Shown here: piece after piece, positions 24,200 to 30,881 of the stretch
How the letters are laid out: each line of letters opens with the position of its first letter
How positions within the stretch are numbered: position 1 is the first letter of the stretch
Assembly (NCBI GenBank): GCA_036381495.1
Contig: DASVCS010000090.1
Coordinates: forward strand, 1 to 30,881
DNA from: DASVCS01 sp036381495
GTDB lineage: Bacteria > Gemmatimonadota > Gemmatimonadetes > Longimicrobiales > RSA9
DNA: 30,881 nt
Direction of reading: 5' to 3'
The notes under the pieces: generated by a model
Told to the model about the DNA's origin: nothing
The model's database searches: none
Seen by the model: only the letters and a program-made list of their open reading frames with translations
Translations under genes and position numbers: made by a program

Positions 24200-25024
24200 A
24201 TGGCGACGATAGAGACAGAAAACGTGCCGCGCGGGATTCGGCCGGGGCACGTCAAGCGGCCCGCGCTGGACGAGGATGCGCTGGACCGGATCCGGCGCGA
24301 GCAGGAGAAGGCGAAGGAGCGCGAATGCGTCCGCTTCGCGTTCTACAAGGTCGACCCGGCGTGGCGGCGGCTGCCCGCCGCCGAACGCGCCGCGCACAGG
24401 GACGAGTTCGCGGCCGTCGTCGAGGAGTGGGGCCGCAAGATGATGGTCTACTCGTATTCGCTCGTGGGCGCGCGCGGCGACGTGGACATGCTGCTCTGGC
24501 AGGCCACCAAGGAGTTCGACAACCTCCACGGGCTGGCGACCGCGCTCCGCCGGACGGCGCTCGGCGCCTACCTCGAGCTGCCCTACTCGTATTTCGCGCT
24601 GACGCGGCGCTCGATCTACCTCAACCGCTACGAGGAGGAGTACCTCCGGAAGTACGGCGGTCCCGAGAACATCGAACAGGCGCGCATCGCCATCAACCCG
24701 CAAGGCTCGAAGTACCTCTTCGTCTACCCGTTCGTGAAGACGCGCGACTGGTACATGCTCCCGCACGAGGAGCGGCAGCGCCTCATGGACGAGCACATCC
24801 GCGTCGGTCACGAATGGCCGGACGTCAAACTCAACACCACCTACTCGTACGGGCTCGACGACCAGGAGTTCGTGGTCGCCTTCGAGACCGACCACATCGG
24901 CCGCTTCCTCGACCTCCTCATGGCGCTGCGCGTCACGGAGGCGAGCAAGTACACGCTGCGCGACACACCGTCGTTCACGTGTATGGCGCTGCCGATCGGC
25001 GAGTGTCTGGAGGCGCTGGGGTAG
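24200..25024 (+). CDS. hemQ: Coproheme decarboxylase HemQ (chlorite dismutase fold)
   Basis: This 274-residue enzyme of the chlorite-dismutase-like family converts coproheme III to heme b with peroxide, the last step of the coproporphyrin-dependent heme pathway. Key residues line up with Gram-positive HemQ. YPFVKTRDWYML holds the catalytic Tyr176 and Lys180, and His199 in LMDEHIRVG is the proximal heme ligand. YGLDDQEFVVAFETD matches the following block. No distal Arg typical of true chlorite dismutases is seen, which supports HemQ. Three in-frame ATGs occur (24185, 24194, 24200). The last is chosen because GGGGGAG lies 6 nt before it. Other heme genes are not adjacent. A hairpin follows the stop. 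Confidence 0.9.
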   Translation: MATIETENVPRGIRPGHVKRPALDEDALDRIRREQEKAKERECVRFAFYKVDPAWRRLPAAERAAHRDEFAAVVEEWGRKMMVYSYSLVGARGDVDMLLWQATKEFDNLHGLATALRRTALGAYLELPYSYFALTRRSIYLNRYEEEYLRKYGGPENIEQARIAINPQGSKYLFVYPFVKTRDWYMLPHEERQRLMDEHIRVGHEWPDVKLNTTYSYGLDDQEFVVAFETDHIGRFLDLLMALRVTEASKYTLRDTPSFTCMALPIGECLEALG

Positions 25025-25039
25025 ACGGCGGGAGAGGAT

Positions 25040-25063
25040 GGCCCCGCGCACCCGCGCGGGGCC
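25040..25063. terminator. Hairpin after hemQ
   Basis: A perfect 10-bp stem GGCCCCGCGC (25040-25049) / GCGCGGGGCC (25054-25063) with a 4-nt ACCC loop lies 15 nt after the hemQ stop. There is no T-tract, so termination efficiency is uncertain. Confidence 0.6.
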
Positions 25064-25284
25064 GTACCACGCGCGAACACGCCCTCCACCATCAGCGCAT
25101 CTCCGCGAGCGCCGCGCGGACCCGCGATCGGCCGCCGACGGCCATGGCCCGCCGAATCGAGCAAACTCCCGCGTGCAATCCCACGCCGGCACCCACACCC
25201 TCCTGTATCGTGGCTCGTCTCTTTCTCCCCGGACCGAACTGGAGAGGTGCGGCTGACGCGCGCCGCGGGCGTGGACTACGCGCC
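25064..25284. other. Gap between hemQ hairpin and propeller remnant
   Basis: No gene, dyad or promoter stands out. With the remnant and the following 126 nt, it forms a stretch of about 540 nt between hemQ and the next intact gene. It could be decayed coding sequence. Confidence 0.4.
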
Positions 25285-25437
25285 GCCTGGTCGCCGGACG
25301 GGACCCGGATCGCGTTCGTCGGCTCGATCGAGGGACAGCAGGACATCTTCACGGTTCGCGCGGATACGAGAGGATTGACGCGGCTGACGACCGACGCCAC
25401 ACTGGAGTCCGCTCCCGTCTGGCGGACGCGACGGTAG
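25285..25437 (+). pseudogene. Remnant of a PD40 / TolB-like propeller gene
   Basis: About 50 codons encode one propeller blade and the start of the next: AAWSPDGTRIAFVGSIEG, QQDIFTVRADTRGLTRLTTD and APVW, then a TAG. The text is very close to the blades of the intact lipoprotein gene 130 nt downstream, for example WSPDGTRIAFVNDQ there. Upstream the open frame continues to an ATG at 25144, but that stretch has no propeller or signal-peptide character and no ribosome binding site. The simplest view is the 3' scrap of a duplicated or replaced propeller gene. Confidence 0.6.
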
Positions 25438-25563
25438 CCGAGGGCGCCGCGCAGGCGAGTCATCGCCGACCGGCGCCGGCGGTCCGTGACGAGCCGCGAG
25501 CGCGAACTCGGCGTCGGATCGCTCCCCCTCTACCCGATCGAACCCGTAACGATGAGGCGACGT

Positions 25564-27147
25564 ATGCGCATCAACCCGATCCCCGACCGGAGCGCGCTGT
25601 TTGCGCTCGTCATTCTCCTCGCGGCGGCCTGCGGCGGTGACGACGGCGATGGCCCGCCGACCGGCCCGCCGGATGGGACGGGCGCGGCCCCCACCCTCGA
25701 GCTGTCGGCCGACTCGCTCGCGTTCCACGCGCTCGGCGATTCGACCCGCGTCACGGCCGTCGTGCGCGATGCGGACGGCGACGAGATCGCGGGCGCCGCG
25801 GTGGTGTGGACGAACGTCGACCCGTCGGTCGCGACGGTGAGCGCGGCCGGCTGGGTGGTTGCGCGCGGCAACGGCACGGCCGACGTGATCGCGACCGCCG
25901 GTCGGCAGGTGGACACGGTGACCGTGGTCGTCGCACAGGTGGTCGCCACGGTCGACGTGAGCCCCGACGAGTTGTCGCTGGCGCAGGGCGACACGGCCCG
26001 GCTCGCGGTCGCCCTCGCGGATTCGAACGGCGTCGCGCTCGACTGCGCGACGCTCGAGTGCACGGCGGTCGAGTGGTCGAGTACGGACACGGTCGTCGCC
26101 ACAGTCGACTCGACCGGCCTGGTGACGGTCGTGCGCGGCGGCGGGCGGGCGGACATCAGCGCGGCGGTCGGAGCCGCGAACGACCAAGCCGCGCTCACCG
26201 TGATGGACCGGTTGGCGTTCACGAGGGTCGGCATCCCGGTCATCGACGTCATCGTGATGAACGCGGACGGAAGCGATCGAACGCCGATCACGGTCGACAA
26301 CGGGGGCGGCGGCTCCCCGGTCTGGTCGCCGGATGGAACCCGGATCGCGCTCCTGATCGGCGGGGATACGGCCAACGATCTCTACGTGATCGACGCAGAC
26401 GGGAGCAACCGCATCCGGGTCGGTAGACGCGTCATAGACGAAACCCTGCCGTCGTGGTCACCGGACGGGTCGCAAATCGTATACGCGATCACGCGCGGCG
26501 GCCTGGATTACGATGTATACGTGGCGAATGCAGATGGGAGCGGTGAGGTCGACGTGACCGGTGCCGCGCCCGGCGCGAACCTGCACCCCGCGTGGTCGCC
26601 CGACGGTAGCCGGATCGCGTTCACCAGCTTGCGCGATGGCAACGCCGAGATCTACGTGATGAACGCCGACGGCAGCGAGCAAATCAACCTCACCCAGGCG
26701 GATTCCGCCGCCGATCGCATGCCGGCGTGGTCGCCGGACGGGACGGAGATCGCGTTCGTCAGCGACCGCGATGGCGAAGACGAGATCTACGTCATGGCCG
26801 CGGACGGCGGCGAGGCGACCCGCCTCACGGACAGCGTTGGTTTCAAGACCGCGCCCGCGTGGTCGCCGGATGGGACCCGCATCGCGTTCGTGAACGACCA
26901 GAGTATATACGGGATTTACGTGGTGGACCGCGATGGCGGCGGCGTCACCGAACTCAGCGGCGGCATCGGCGAACCGGTCTTGCCGGCGAGGCCCTCGTGG
27001 TCACCGGACGGGTCGCGAATCGCATTCACGATCGAACACGGCGCCCTGGCATACGACATATACGTGGCGAATGCAGACGGCAGCGGCGTGGTCGCGCTCA
27101 CGGACACCCACACCGATGCCCTGCCCCAGTGGCGGCCGTGGCCGTAG
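25564..27147 (+). CDS. Ig-like / PD40 beta-propeller lipoprotein
   Basis: This is a 527-residue exported protein. A signal region (ALFALVILLAAACGG) is probably cut before a lipidated Cys. Two bacterial Ig-like (Big2) domains follow: LELSADSLAFHALGDSTRVT with TVSAAGWVVARGNGTADVIA, then VDVSPDELSLAQGDTARLAV with ATVDSTGLVTVVRGG. The rest is a TolB-like propeller of six or more PD40 blades, each with WSPDGTRIA or a close variant and an IYVMNADGSE-type strand. The propeller probably binds proteins or carbohydrates at the surface; no enzyme motif is visible. The ATG at 25564 has GAGG 6 nt upstream and is preferred over 25552 and 25486. A hairpin follows the stop. The blades are similar enough at the DNA level to suggest recent internal duplication. 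Confidence 0.88.
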   Translation: MRINPIPDRSALFALVILLAAACGGDDGDGPPTGPPDGTGAAPTLELSADSLAFHALGDSTRVTAVVRDADGDEIAGAAVVWTNVDPSVATVSAAGWVVARGNGTADVIATAGRQVDTVTVVVAQVVATVDVSPDELSLAQGDTARLAVALADSNGVALDCATLECTAVEWSSTDTVVATVDSTGLVTVVRGGGRADISAAVGAANDQAALTVMDRLAFTRVGIPVIDVIVMNADGSDRTPITVDNGGGGSPVWSPDGTRIALLIGGDTANDLYVIDADGSNRIRVGRRVIDETLPSWSPDGSQIVYAITRGGLDYDVYVANADGSGEVDVTGAAPGANLHPAWSPDGSRIAFTSLRDGNAEIYVMNADGSEQINLTQADSAADRMPAWSPDGTEIAFVSDRDGEDEIYVMAADGGEATRLTDSVGFKTAPAWSPDGTRIAFVNDQSIYGIYVVDRDGGGVTELSGGIGEPVLPARPSWSPDGSRIAFTIEHGALAYDIYVANADGSGVVALTDTHTDALPQWRPWP

Positions 27148-27168
27148 CGCCATGCGGTTCAGCTCGCC

Positions 27169-27202
27169 GGGAGCCCCGCCCACCGAGGTCGGCGGGGCTC
27201 CC
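27169..27202. terminator. Hairpin between the propeller and ferredoxin genes
   Basis: A perfect 12-bp stem GGGAGCCCCGCC (27169-27180) / GGCGGGGCTCCC (27191-27202) surrounds a 10-nt loop that can pair three more bases. It lies 22 nt after the propeller gene stop and lacks a T-tract. Confidence 0.7.
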
Positions 27203-27258
27203 GCCCGCCGCCCCGTCCCGCTTGACGCGCACCGGAGTGCGGCGTAACTATCGCTGCA

Positions 27259-27504
27259 ATGAGAGATAGCGAAGAACGGACGATCGGTGAGTTGACCATC
27301 CACATCGATCGCCTCCTCTGCGTCGGCTTCGGCGACTGCATCGAGGTGGCGCCCGAGGTGTTCGAATTCGATGCCGAGGGGATCGTCACGTTCCGGGCGG
27401 ATGCCGCCGTGATCGAGCGGGAACGGCTGATCCGGGCGTGCGACGTCTGCCCGGTGGACGCGCTGAGCGCGTTCGATGAGGACGGCGACCAGCTCGTGCC
27501 CTAG
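27259..27504 (+). CDS. Single-cluster ferredoxin, [3Fe-4S]-like Cys pattern
   Basis: This is an 81-residue ferredoxin. The N-terminal cluster motif is LLCVGFGDCIEVAPEVFEF: Cys21 and Cys27 with Phe24 where a [4Fe-4S] protein has the second cysteine. The C-terminal half has CDVCPVDAL with Cys61 and Cys64, the cysteine before proline being the normal last ligand. The pattern C-x5-C...CP is that of [3Fe-4S] ferredoxins that serve cytochromes P450 and similar enzymes, although Cys61 could act as an alternative ligand. The ATG at 27259 has no strong Shine-Dalgarno sequence. It is followed after 39 nt by the Mrp-type gene on the same strand, so a shared role in Fe-S or redox metabolism is likely. 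The electron acceptor is unknown. Confidence 0.85.
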   Translation: MRDSEERTIGELTIHIDRLLCVGFGDCIEVAPEVFEFDAEGIVTFRADAAVIERERLIRACDVCPVDALSAFDEDGDQLVP

Positions 27505-27543
27505 GAGCGGCCGCGCTGGCATTCCACAGCGCATGAGGCTGAA

Positions 27544-28476
27544 ATGGTCCGCCGGATCCGGAGCTACCACGAGGTCGGCGCGGCCGCGGGCGGCGACGTC
27601 CTCGAGCAGGTGCGCGCGCAGCGCCGCCGCCTCGAGGAGCGGCTGGCGCAGGTCCGCCGCGTCGTCGCGGTCGCGAGCGGCAAGGGCGGCGTCGGCAAGA
27701 GCGCGGTCACCGCGAACCTCGCCGCGACGCTCGCCGAGCGCGGCCACCGCGTCGGCGCCGTGGATGCCGACCTGAACGGGCCCTCGCTCGCCCGGATGCT
27801 CGGCGCGGCCGGCCAGCCGCTCGAAGTACGGGAGGACGGCGTGCTCCCGGCCACCGGCGCCGCCGGCGTACGCGTCATGTCGATGGACCTCCTGCTCGCC
27901 GACGACGACGCGCCGGTCCGCTGGCGCGGTCCGGGCGGGCGGGTCGCGCCGCCGGGCGCGGAGGACGCATTCGTCTGGCAGAGCACGCTCGAGACCGGCA
28001 CGTTACGCGAGTTCCTCGCCGACACGCACTGGGGCGAACTGGACTGGCTGCTCATCGATGCGCCGCCCGGCACCGATCGGATCGAACGCCTGCTCGGCCT
28101 CGTCCCGCGGCTCGACGCGGTGCTCCTGGTCACGACGCCATCCGAGGCCGCGCGCTTCGTCGTCGCGAAATCGGTCCGGCTGGCGCGGGACGCGGGGGTC
28201 GCGGCGGTGGGGCTCGTCGCCAACATGTGCGCCTACGTCTGCCCGACGTGCGGCAGCGCGGCCCCACTGTTCGACGCCGACGGCGCACGCCGCCTGGCCG
28301 AGGCCGCCGCGCTGCCGCTCTGGACGGAGATCCCGTTCGACCCGCGACTCGCCGCGAGCACCGACGCCGGCGCGCCCTTCGTGCTCGGCACGCGAGATGC
28401 GCCCGCCGCTCACGCACTGCGCGCACTGGCCGACCGGCTCGAGCGCGACACGTCACACCAGGAGGCGCCGCCATGA
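27544..28476 (+). CDS. Mrp/ApbC-type Fe-S cluster carrier ATPase
   Basis: This is a 310-residue P-loop ATPase of the Mrp/Nbp35 group, which holds a labile [4Fe-4S] cluster in a dimer and delivers it to apoproteins. The deviant Walker A is SGKGGVGKS at 45-53, and Asp74 with VDADLNGPSLARMLG follows. LLIDAPPGTDRIERL is the Walker B region. Cys233 and Cys236 in YVCPTCG form the cluster-binding CxxC. The N-terminal MIP18-like domain found in many Mrp proteins is absent; a short Arg-rich helix (LEQVRAQRRRLEERLAQVRR) stands in its place. ATG 27544 has GAGG upstream. The stop overlaps the next gene by 4 nt (ATGA). Confidence 0.9.
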   Translation: MVRRIRSYHEVGAAAGGDVLEQVRAQRRRLEERLAQVRRVVAVASGKGGVGKSAVTANLAATLAERGHRVGAVDADLNGPSLARMLGAAGQPLEVREDGVLPATGAAGVRVMSMDLLLADDDAPVRWRGPGGRVAPPGAEDAFVWQSTLETGTLREFLADTHWGELDWLLIDAPPGTDRIERLLGLVPRLDAVLLVTTPSEAARFVVAKSVRLARDAGVAAVGLVANMCAYVCPTCGSAAPLFDADGARRLAEAAALPLWTEIPFDPRLAASTDAGAPFVLGTRDAPAAHALRALADRLERDTSHQEAPP

Positions 28477-29024
28477 AGTTCCTCTGTCTTGCCTGCGACG
28501 AGGTGATGCACTTCGCGGAACGCCAGCTCCCGGGCGATGGCACGCTCGCCGCGGTCTTCGGCTGCCCCGCCTGCGGTCACGAGGTCGCCATGCTCGCCAA
28601 TCCCATGGAGACGCAGTTCGTCAGCAGTCTGGGGATCAAGATCGGAGGCCGCGAGGTCCCCGCGCAGCCGCTCGAGTTGGTGCGCTCGCAACTCGCGGAA
28701 GGCCGCCCCGACGCGTTCACGGACCGGGCCGCCGAAGGCGCGGCCGACGACGACGGGGCCGGAACGGCTCGCACCGGCACCGAAGATGACGGCGCGGCGG
28801 CGCGCGGCCCGGAAGCCGGCGGCGCATCCCCGCCGCGCGCCGGTACCGCGCCGCGCGTGGTGTGGAGCGATGCGGCGGTACGGCGGCTGGAGAACGTCCC
28901 CTCCTTCGTGCGCGGGATGGTCAAGCGCATCTACACGGATTACGCGCGCGACCACGGGATCGCGGAGATCACGCCCGCAGTCATGGACCGGGCGCGCACG
29001 GAGCTCGGGCTCGAGGGGATGTAG
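28473..29024 (+). CDS. Zinc-ribbon protein with PCP-reductase C-terminal domain
   Basis: This is a 183-residue protein. The N-terminus has two CxxC knuckles (Cys5/Cys8 in FLCLACDEVMHF and Cys31/Cys34 in FGCPACGHEV), a probable zinc or Fe-S site. An acidic, Ala/Gly-rich linker (about 75-125) leads to a PCP_red domain (about 130-183: VVWSDAAVRRLENVPSFVRG, MVKRIYTDYARDHGI). This domain was named from the C-terminus of the light-independent protochlorophyllide reductase BchB subunit. Here it stands free of any BchB-like catalytic part, so no chlorophyll role follows. ATG 28473 has AGGAGG at 28460-28465 and overlaps the Mrp stop, so the two are coupled. Its work with an Fe-S carrier and a ferredoxin suggests Fe-S or redox chemistry (inference). 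Confidence 0.85.
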   Translation: MKFLCLACDEVMHFAERQLPGDGTLAAVFGCPACGHEVAMLANPMETQFVSSLGIKIGGREVPAQPLELVRSQLAEGRPDAFTDRAAEGAADDDGAGTARTGTEDDGAAARGPEAGGASPPRAGTAPRVVWSDAAVRRLENVPSFVRGMVKRIYTDYARDHGIAEITPAVMDRARTELGLEGM

Positions 29025-29028
29025 GGGT

Positions 29029-29230
29029 GGCGCGGAGCGCCGCGGGGCTGGGGCTGGGGCTGGGGATTGCCCGGGAGGAGGTGTGGTGGAGGGGAGGACG
29101 GCCCTGGTATGGCCGGGAACTGCCGGGAGCGGGAGCGGGAGCGGGAACGTTTACGTTTACGGGATCGGGATGGGAGCGGTCGGGAACGGAACGGGATGCG
29201 GCGCGCGCACGCGCTCGCGCCCGCGCACGC
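29029..29230 (+). repeat. Mosaic GC-rich intergenic element, copy 2
   Basis: This fills the gap between the PCP-domain gene and the ABC ATPase gene. In order it has: hairpin GGCGC-GGA-GCGCC (29029-29041), (GGGGCT)3GGGG (29044-29065), GGGGAGGACGGCCC (29091-29104), and GGGAGC repeats forming a perfect G3N3 quadruplex motif (29125-29145). Then comes the 26-bp core (29138-29163, identical to 14083-14108) containing GGGAACGTTTACGTTTAC, then GGGATCGGGAT, and an alternating CG-rich tail running to the ATG of the next gene. It lacks two small hairpins present in copy 1. Confidence 0.75.
29044..29065 (+). repeat. GGGGCT hexamer tract, G-quadruplex-capable
   Basis: Three GGGGCT units followed by GGGG give four runs of four G separated by CT, a textbook G-quadruplex pattern. 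It begins 20 nt after the stop codon of the PCP-domain gene, on its coding strand. The same hexamer, also on the coding strand, spans the stop of the GT9 gene at 14220-14251. Confidence 0.75.
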
Positions 29231-29232
29231 AC

Positions 29233-30225
29233 ATGAGCGCGATCGAGGCCGAAGGGCTCAGGGTGCGCTACCAGCAGCGGATCCGTGGGCCGCGGCGGTC
29301 CGCCGGCCGCGGCCCGGAATCGGTGGCGGCGCACGGGATCCGGGACGTCGATCTGGTGGTCGAACCGGGCGAGGTCGTCGGTGTGCTCGGGCCCAACGGC
29401 GCGGGGAAGAGTACGCTCGTGCGGGTGCTGGCCACCGCGCTCCGGCCGGATGCCGGCCGGCTCCGGCTGCTCGGTGCGCCCGCGGTCCCGCCGGCGCCGG
29501 CGCTACGCCGCCGGATCGGCTTCGCCGATGCCGAGCCGGTCCACTTCGATGCACTGTCCGGCCGAGAGAACGCGCTGTTCTTCGCCCGTGCCGCAGGGCT
29601 GGACCGCGGCGCCGCCGAGGCCGCCATCGCCACGCTCTTCGGACGCTTCGACCTCGCGCGCGACGGCGGCCGCACCGCCGGCGCGTACTCGAGCGGGATG
29701 CGCCGGAAGCTGCTCCTCATCCAGGCGCTTGCGCACGCGCCGGCGCTCGTCGTCCTGGACGAGCCGACGGTCGGCCTCGACCCTCCGTCACACGCCGCAC
29801 TGCACGAAGTCCTGCGCGATCGCGCCGGGGCCGGCGCGGCCATCGTCCTCGCGACGCACGACGTCGCCGCCGCGGCGCGCCTCTGCGACCGCGTCGTCTT
29901 CCTGCACGACGGACGCAAGGTCCTCGAAGGCGCGCCGGATGCGCTCATCCGGCGCTTCTCGGCCGGCACCCGCATCGATGTGCGCGTGCAGGCCGCCCAT
30001 ACACCCGACATCCGCCTGCCGGATGCCGAACTCGTCGAGGCGGAGCCCGGCCGGCTCCTGCTCCGATCCCGCGCCGGGACCGCGATCCTGCCGGAACTCT
30101 GCGCCGCCCTCCTGCGAGCCGGCGCCGGCATCGAGGCGATCCACGTCCTCGAGCCGGACCTGGCCGACGTCTTTCGGGCGGCCACGGGCCGGGCGATCGA
30201 GGGCGAGCGCCGGGGCTCGAACTAG
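29233..30225 (+). CDS. ABC transporter ATP-binding protein
   Basis: This is a 330-residue ATPase of an ABC-2-type exporter. It has Walker A GPNGAGKST at 53-61, a variant signature YSSGMRRKLLL in place of LSGGQ, Walker B LVVLDEP with the catalytic Glu, D-loop TVGLDPPSHAAL and switch His in LATHDVAAAARL. An insert of about 20 basic residues (QQRIRGPRRSAGRG) precedes the Walker A motif, and a C-terminal extension of about 100 residues (from FSAGTRIDVRVQA) follows the ATPase core, as in many exporters of lipids, polysaccharides or drugs. The cargo is unknown. The ATG at 29233 directly follows the repeat element, with no clear ribosome binding site. The permease gene starts 2 nt after its stop. 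Confidence 0.9.
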   Translation: MSAIEAEGLRVRYQQRIRGPRRSAGRGPESVAAHGIRDVDLVVEPGEVVGVLGPNGAGKSTLVRVLATALRPDAGRLRLLGAPAVPPAPALRRRIGFADAEPVHFDALSGRENALFFARAAGLDRGAAEAAIATLFGRFDLARDGGRTAGAYSSGMRRKLLLIQALAHAPALVVLDEPTVGLDPPSHAALHEVLRDRAGAGAAIVLATHDVAAAARLCDRVVFLHDGRKVLEGAPDALIRRFSAGTRIDVRVQAAHTPDIRLPDAELVEAEPGRLLLRSRAGTAILPELCAALLRAGAGIEAIHVLEPDLADVFRAATGRAIEGERRGSN

Positions 30226-30227
30226 GG

Positions 30228-30881
30228 ATGGAGCCGGGGAATATCCGCGAAGTGGAGCGGGGGACGCTCACGCGCGCGCGCCGCACGGCACGGCCGTGGC
30301 TCGTCGTCTGGGGCATCGAATGGCGCATCGCGGGCGCACGCCGCCGCCTCTTCGCTCTGAATACGGCCATCCCCCTCGTGCTCGTGCTGCCCGTCGCACT
30401 CGGCGGTGCGCCCGCCGGCCACGCGGCCGCCGTCTACGCCGTCCTCTTCGTCCTCTTCGGCACCTTCGGCGCGGCCATCCCGCTCATCCGCGATGCCGGC
30501 GACGGGATCCTCCGCCGCATCGCGCTCACGGGTCTGCCGCCGCGCCATCTCCTCGGCGAGCGACTGCTCGCCCAGACGCTACTCGACACCGCCCAGCTCC
30601 TCCCCGCCCTCGCCGTCATCGCCACGACCGGCCACGCCGATACGGCGACGCTCCTCGCGCTCCCCGCCATCCTCGGCGCCGCGCTCATCGCCGCCAACGC
30701 GCTCGGGACCTGCATCGCCGCACTCGCCCGATCCCTCGCCGAAACCGCACTCTTCGCCGCCGTCGCAGCGCTCCTCGCACTCCACGGCGCCGGCGTGTTC
30801 CGCACCCCCACACCCGGATCGGTCGGCGCCTGGATCGAACGCGCCATCCCGTTCCGCTACCTCCATGAGACGCTCCTGCGC
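30228..30881 (+). CDS. ABC-2 type transporter permease, 5' part (cut by window edge)
   Basis: The frame from ATG 30228 is open to the window end (218 codons). It begins MEPGNIREVERGTL, followed by a basic cytoplasmic segment and WGIEWRIAGARRRLFAL. About four to five hydrophobic spans follow, such as NTAIPLVLVLPVALGG, AAAVYAVLFVLFGTFGAAIP and LAETALFAAVAALLALHGAG. IRDAGDGILRRIALTGLPPR and IPFRYLHETLL are typical of ABC-2 permeases. It starts 2 nt after the ATPase stop, so the pair is one transporter. A long frame on the same strand shifted by one base is only a shadow of it. The 3' end is missing. Confidence 0.87.
   Translation, partial: MEPGNIREVERGTLTRARRTARPWLVVWGIEWRIAGARRRLFALNTAIPLVLVLPVALGGAPAGHAAAVYAVLFVLFGTFGAAIPLIRDAGDGILRRIALTGLPPRHLLGERLLAQTLLDTAQLLPALAVIATTGHADTATLLALPAILGAALIAANALGTCIAALARSLAETALFAAVAALLALHGAGVFRTPTPGSVGAWIERAIPFRYLHETLLR

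Noticed and set aside
24200..25024. True chlorite dismutase
   Set aside because: Tyr176, Lys180 and the pattern around His199 match coproheme decarboxylases, and the distal Arg of chlorite dismutases is not evident.
28473..29024. PCP-domain gene as evidence for chlorophyll synthesis
   Set aside because: The catalytic BchB/ChlB part is absent and no other pigment gene is present. The domain is widespread in non-phototrophs.

Overview
The window reads as a chromosomal segment of a very GC-rich, diderm, aerobic bacterium. The gene mix points to Gemmatimonadota or a close relative. It includes a PorX-type response regulator with a PglZ domain, a carboxypeptidase-regulatory/TonB-plug protein, Ig-like/PD40 propeller and other lipoproteins, a bacterial deoxyhypusine-synthase-like protein, a PCP-reductase-domain protein, and coproheme-pathway HemQ. 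This assignment is inference from gene content only. No rRNA, tRNA, CRISPR array, transposase or phage gene was seen.

Layout. 1-942: the 5' end of gyrA (minus) diverges from fxsA (plus). 1030-3085: a secreted carboxypeptidase-regulatory/TonB-plug gene broken by three frameshifts. 3534-5949: a LuxR-type regulator diverges from a secreted protein of unknown function, with a perfect 10-bp inverted repeat between them. 5995-16506: a long minus-strand run for the cell envelope. In transcription order it holds a small unknown protein, a Kdo/heptose-kinase-like protein, a GT9 heptosyltransferase-like enzyme, PorX, an MsbA-like ABC exporter, an isoprenylcysteine-methyltransferase-like membrane protein, an LpxL-like acyltransferase, a GT2 with an Arg-rich tail, a DUF3108 protein and a deoxyhypusine-synthase-like protein. 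Many of these genes overlap by 4 nt or are only a few nt apart. 16765-21343: glycerol-3-phosphate dehydrogenase (plus), a convergent PAS/GAF histidine kinase with a degenerate ATP lid motif, and a PHP-family CpsB-like phosphatase. 21464-25024: M23 and M1 peptidase lipoproteins (minus), then hemQ (plus). 25285-27147: a propeller-gene remnant followed by an intact Ig-like/PD40 lipoprotein. 27259-29024: a ferredoxin with a C-x5-C cluster motif, an Mrp-type Fe-S carrier ATPase and a zinc-ribbon/PCP-reductase-domain protein. 29233-30881: an ABC ATPase and the 5' part of its ABC-2 permease.

The most unusual signal is non-coding. Two intergenic regions about 15 kb apart (13974-14196 and 29029-29230) carry the same ordered series of GC-rich blocks around an identical 26-bp core with a doubled GTTTAC motif. 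Each copy is accompanied by GGGGCT hexamer tracts able to form G-quadruplexes. No gene in the window explains this element.
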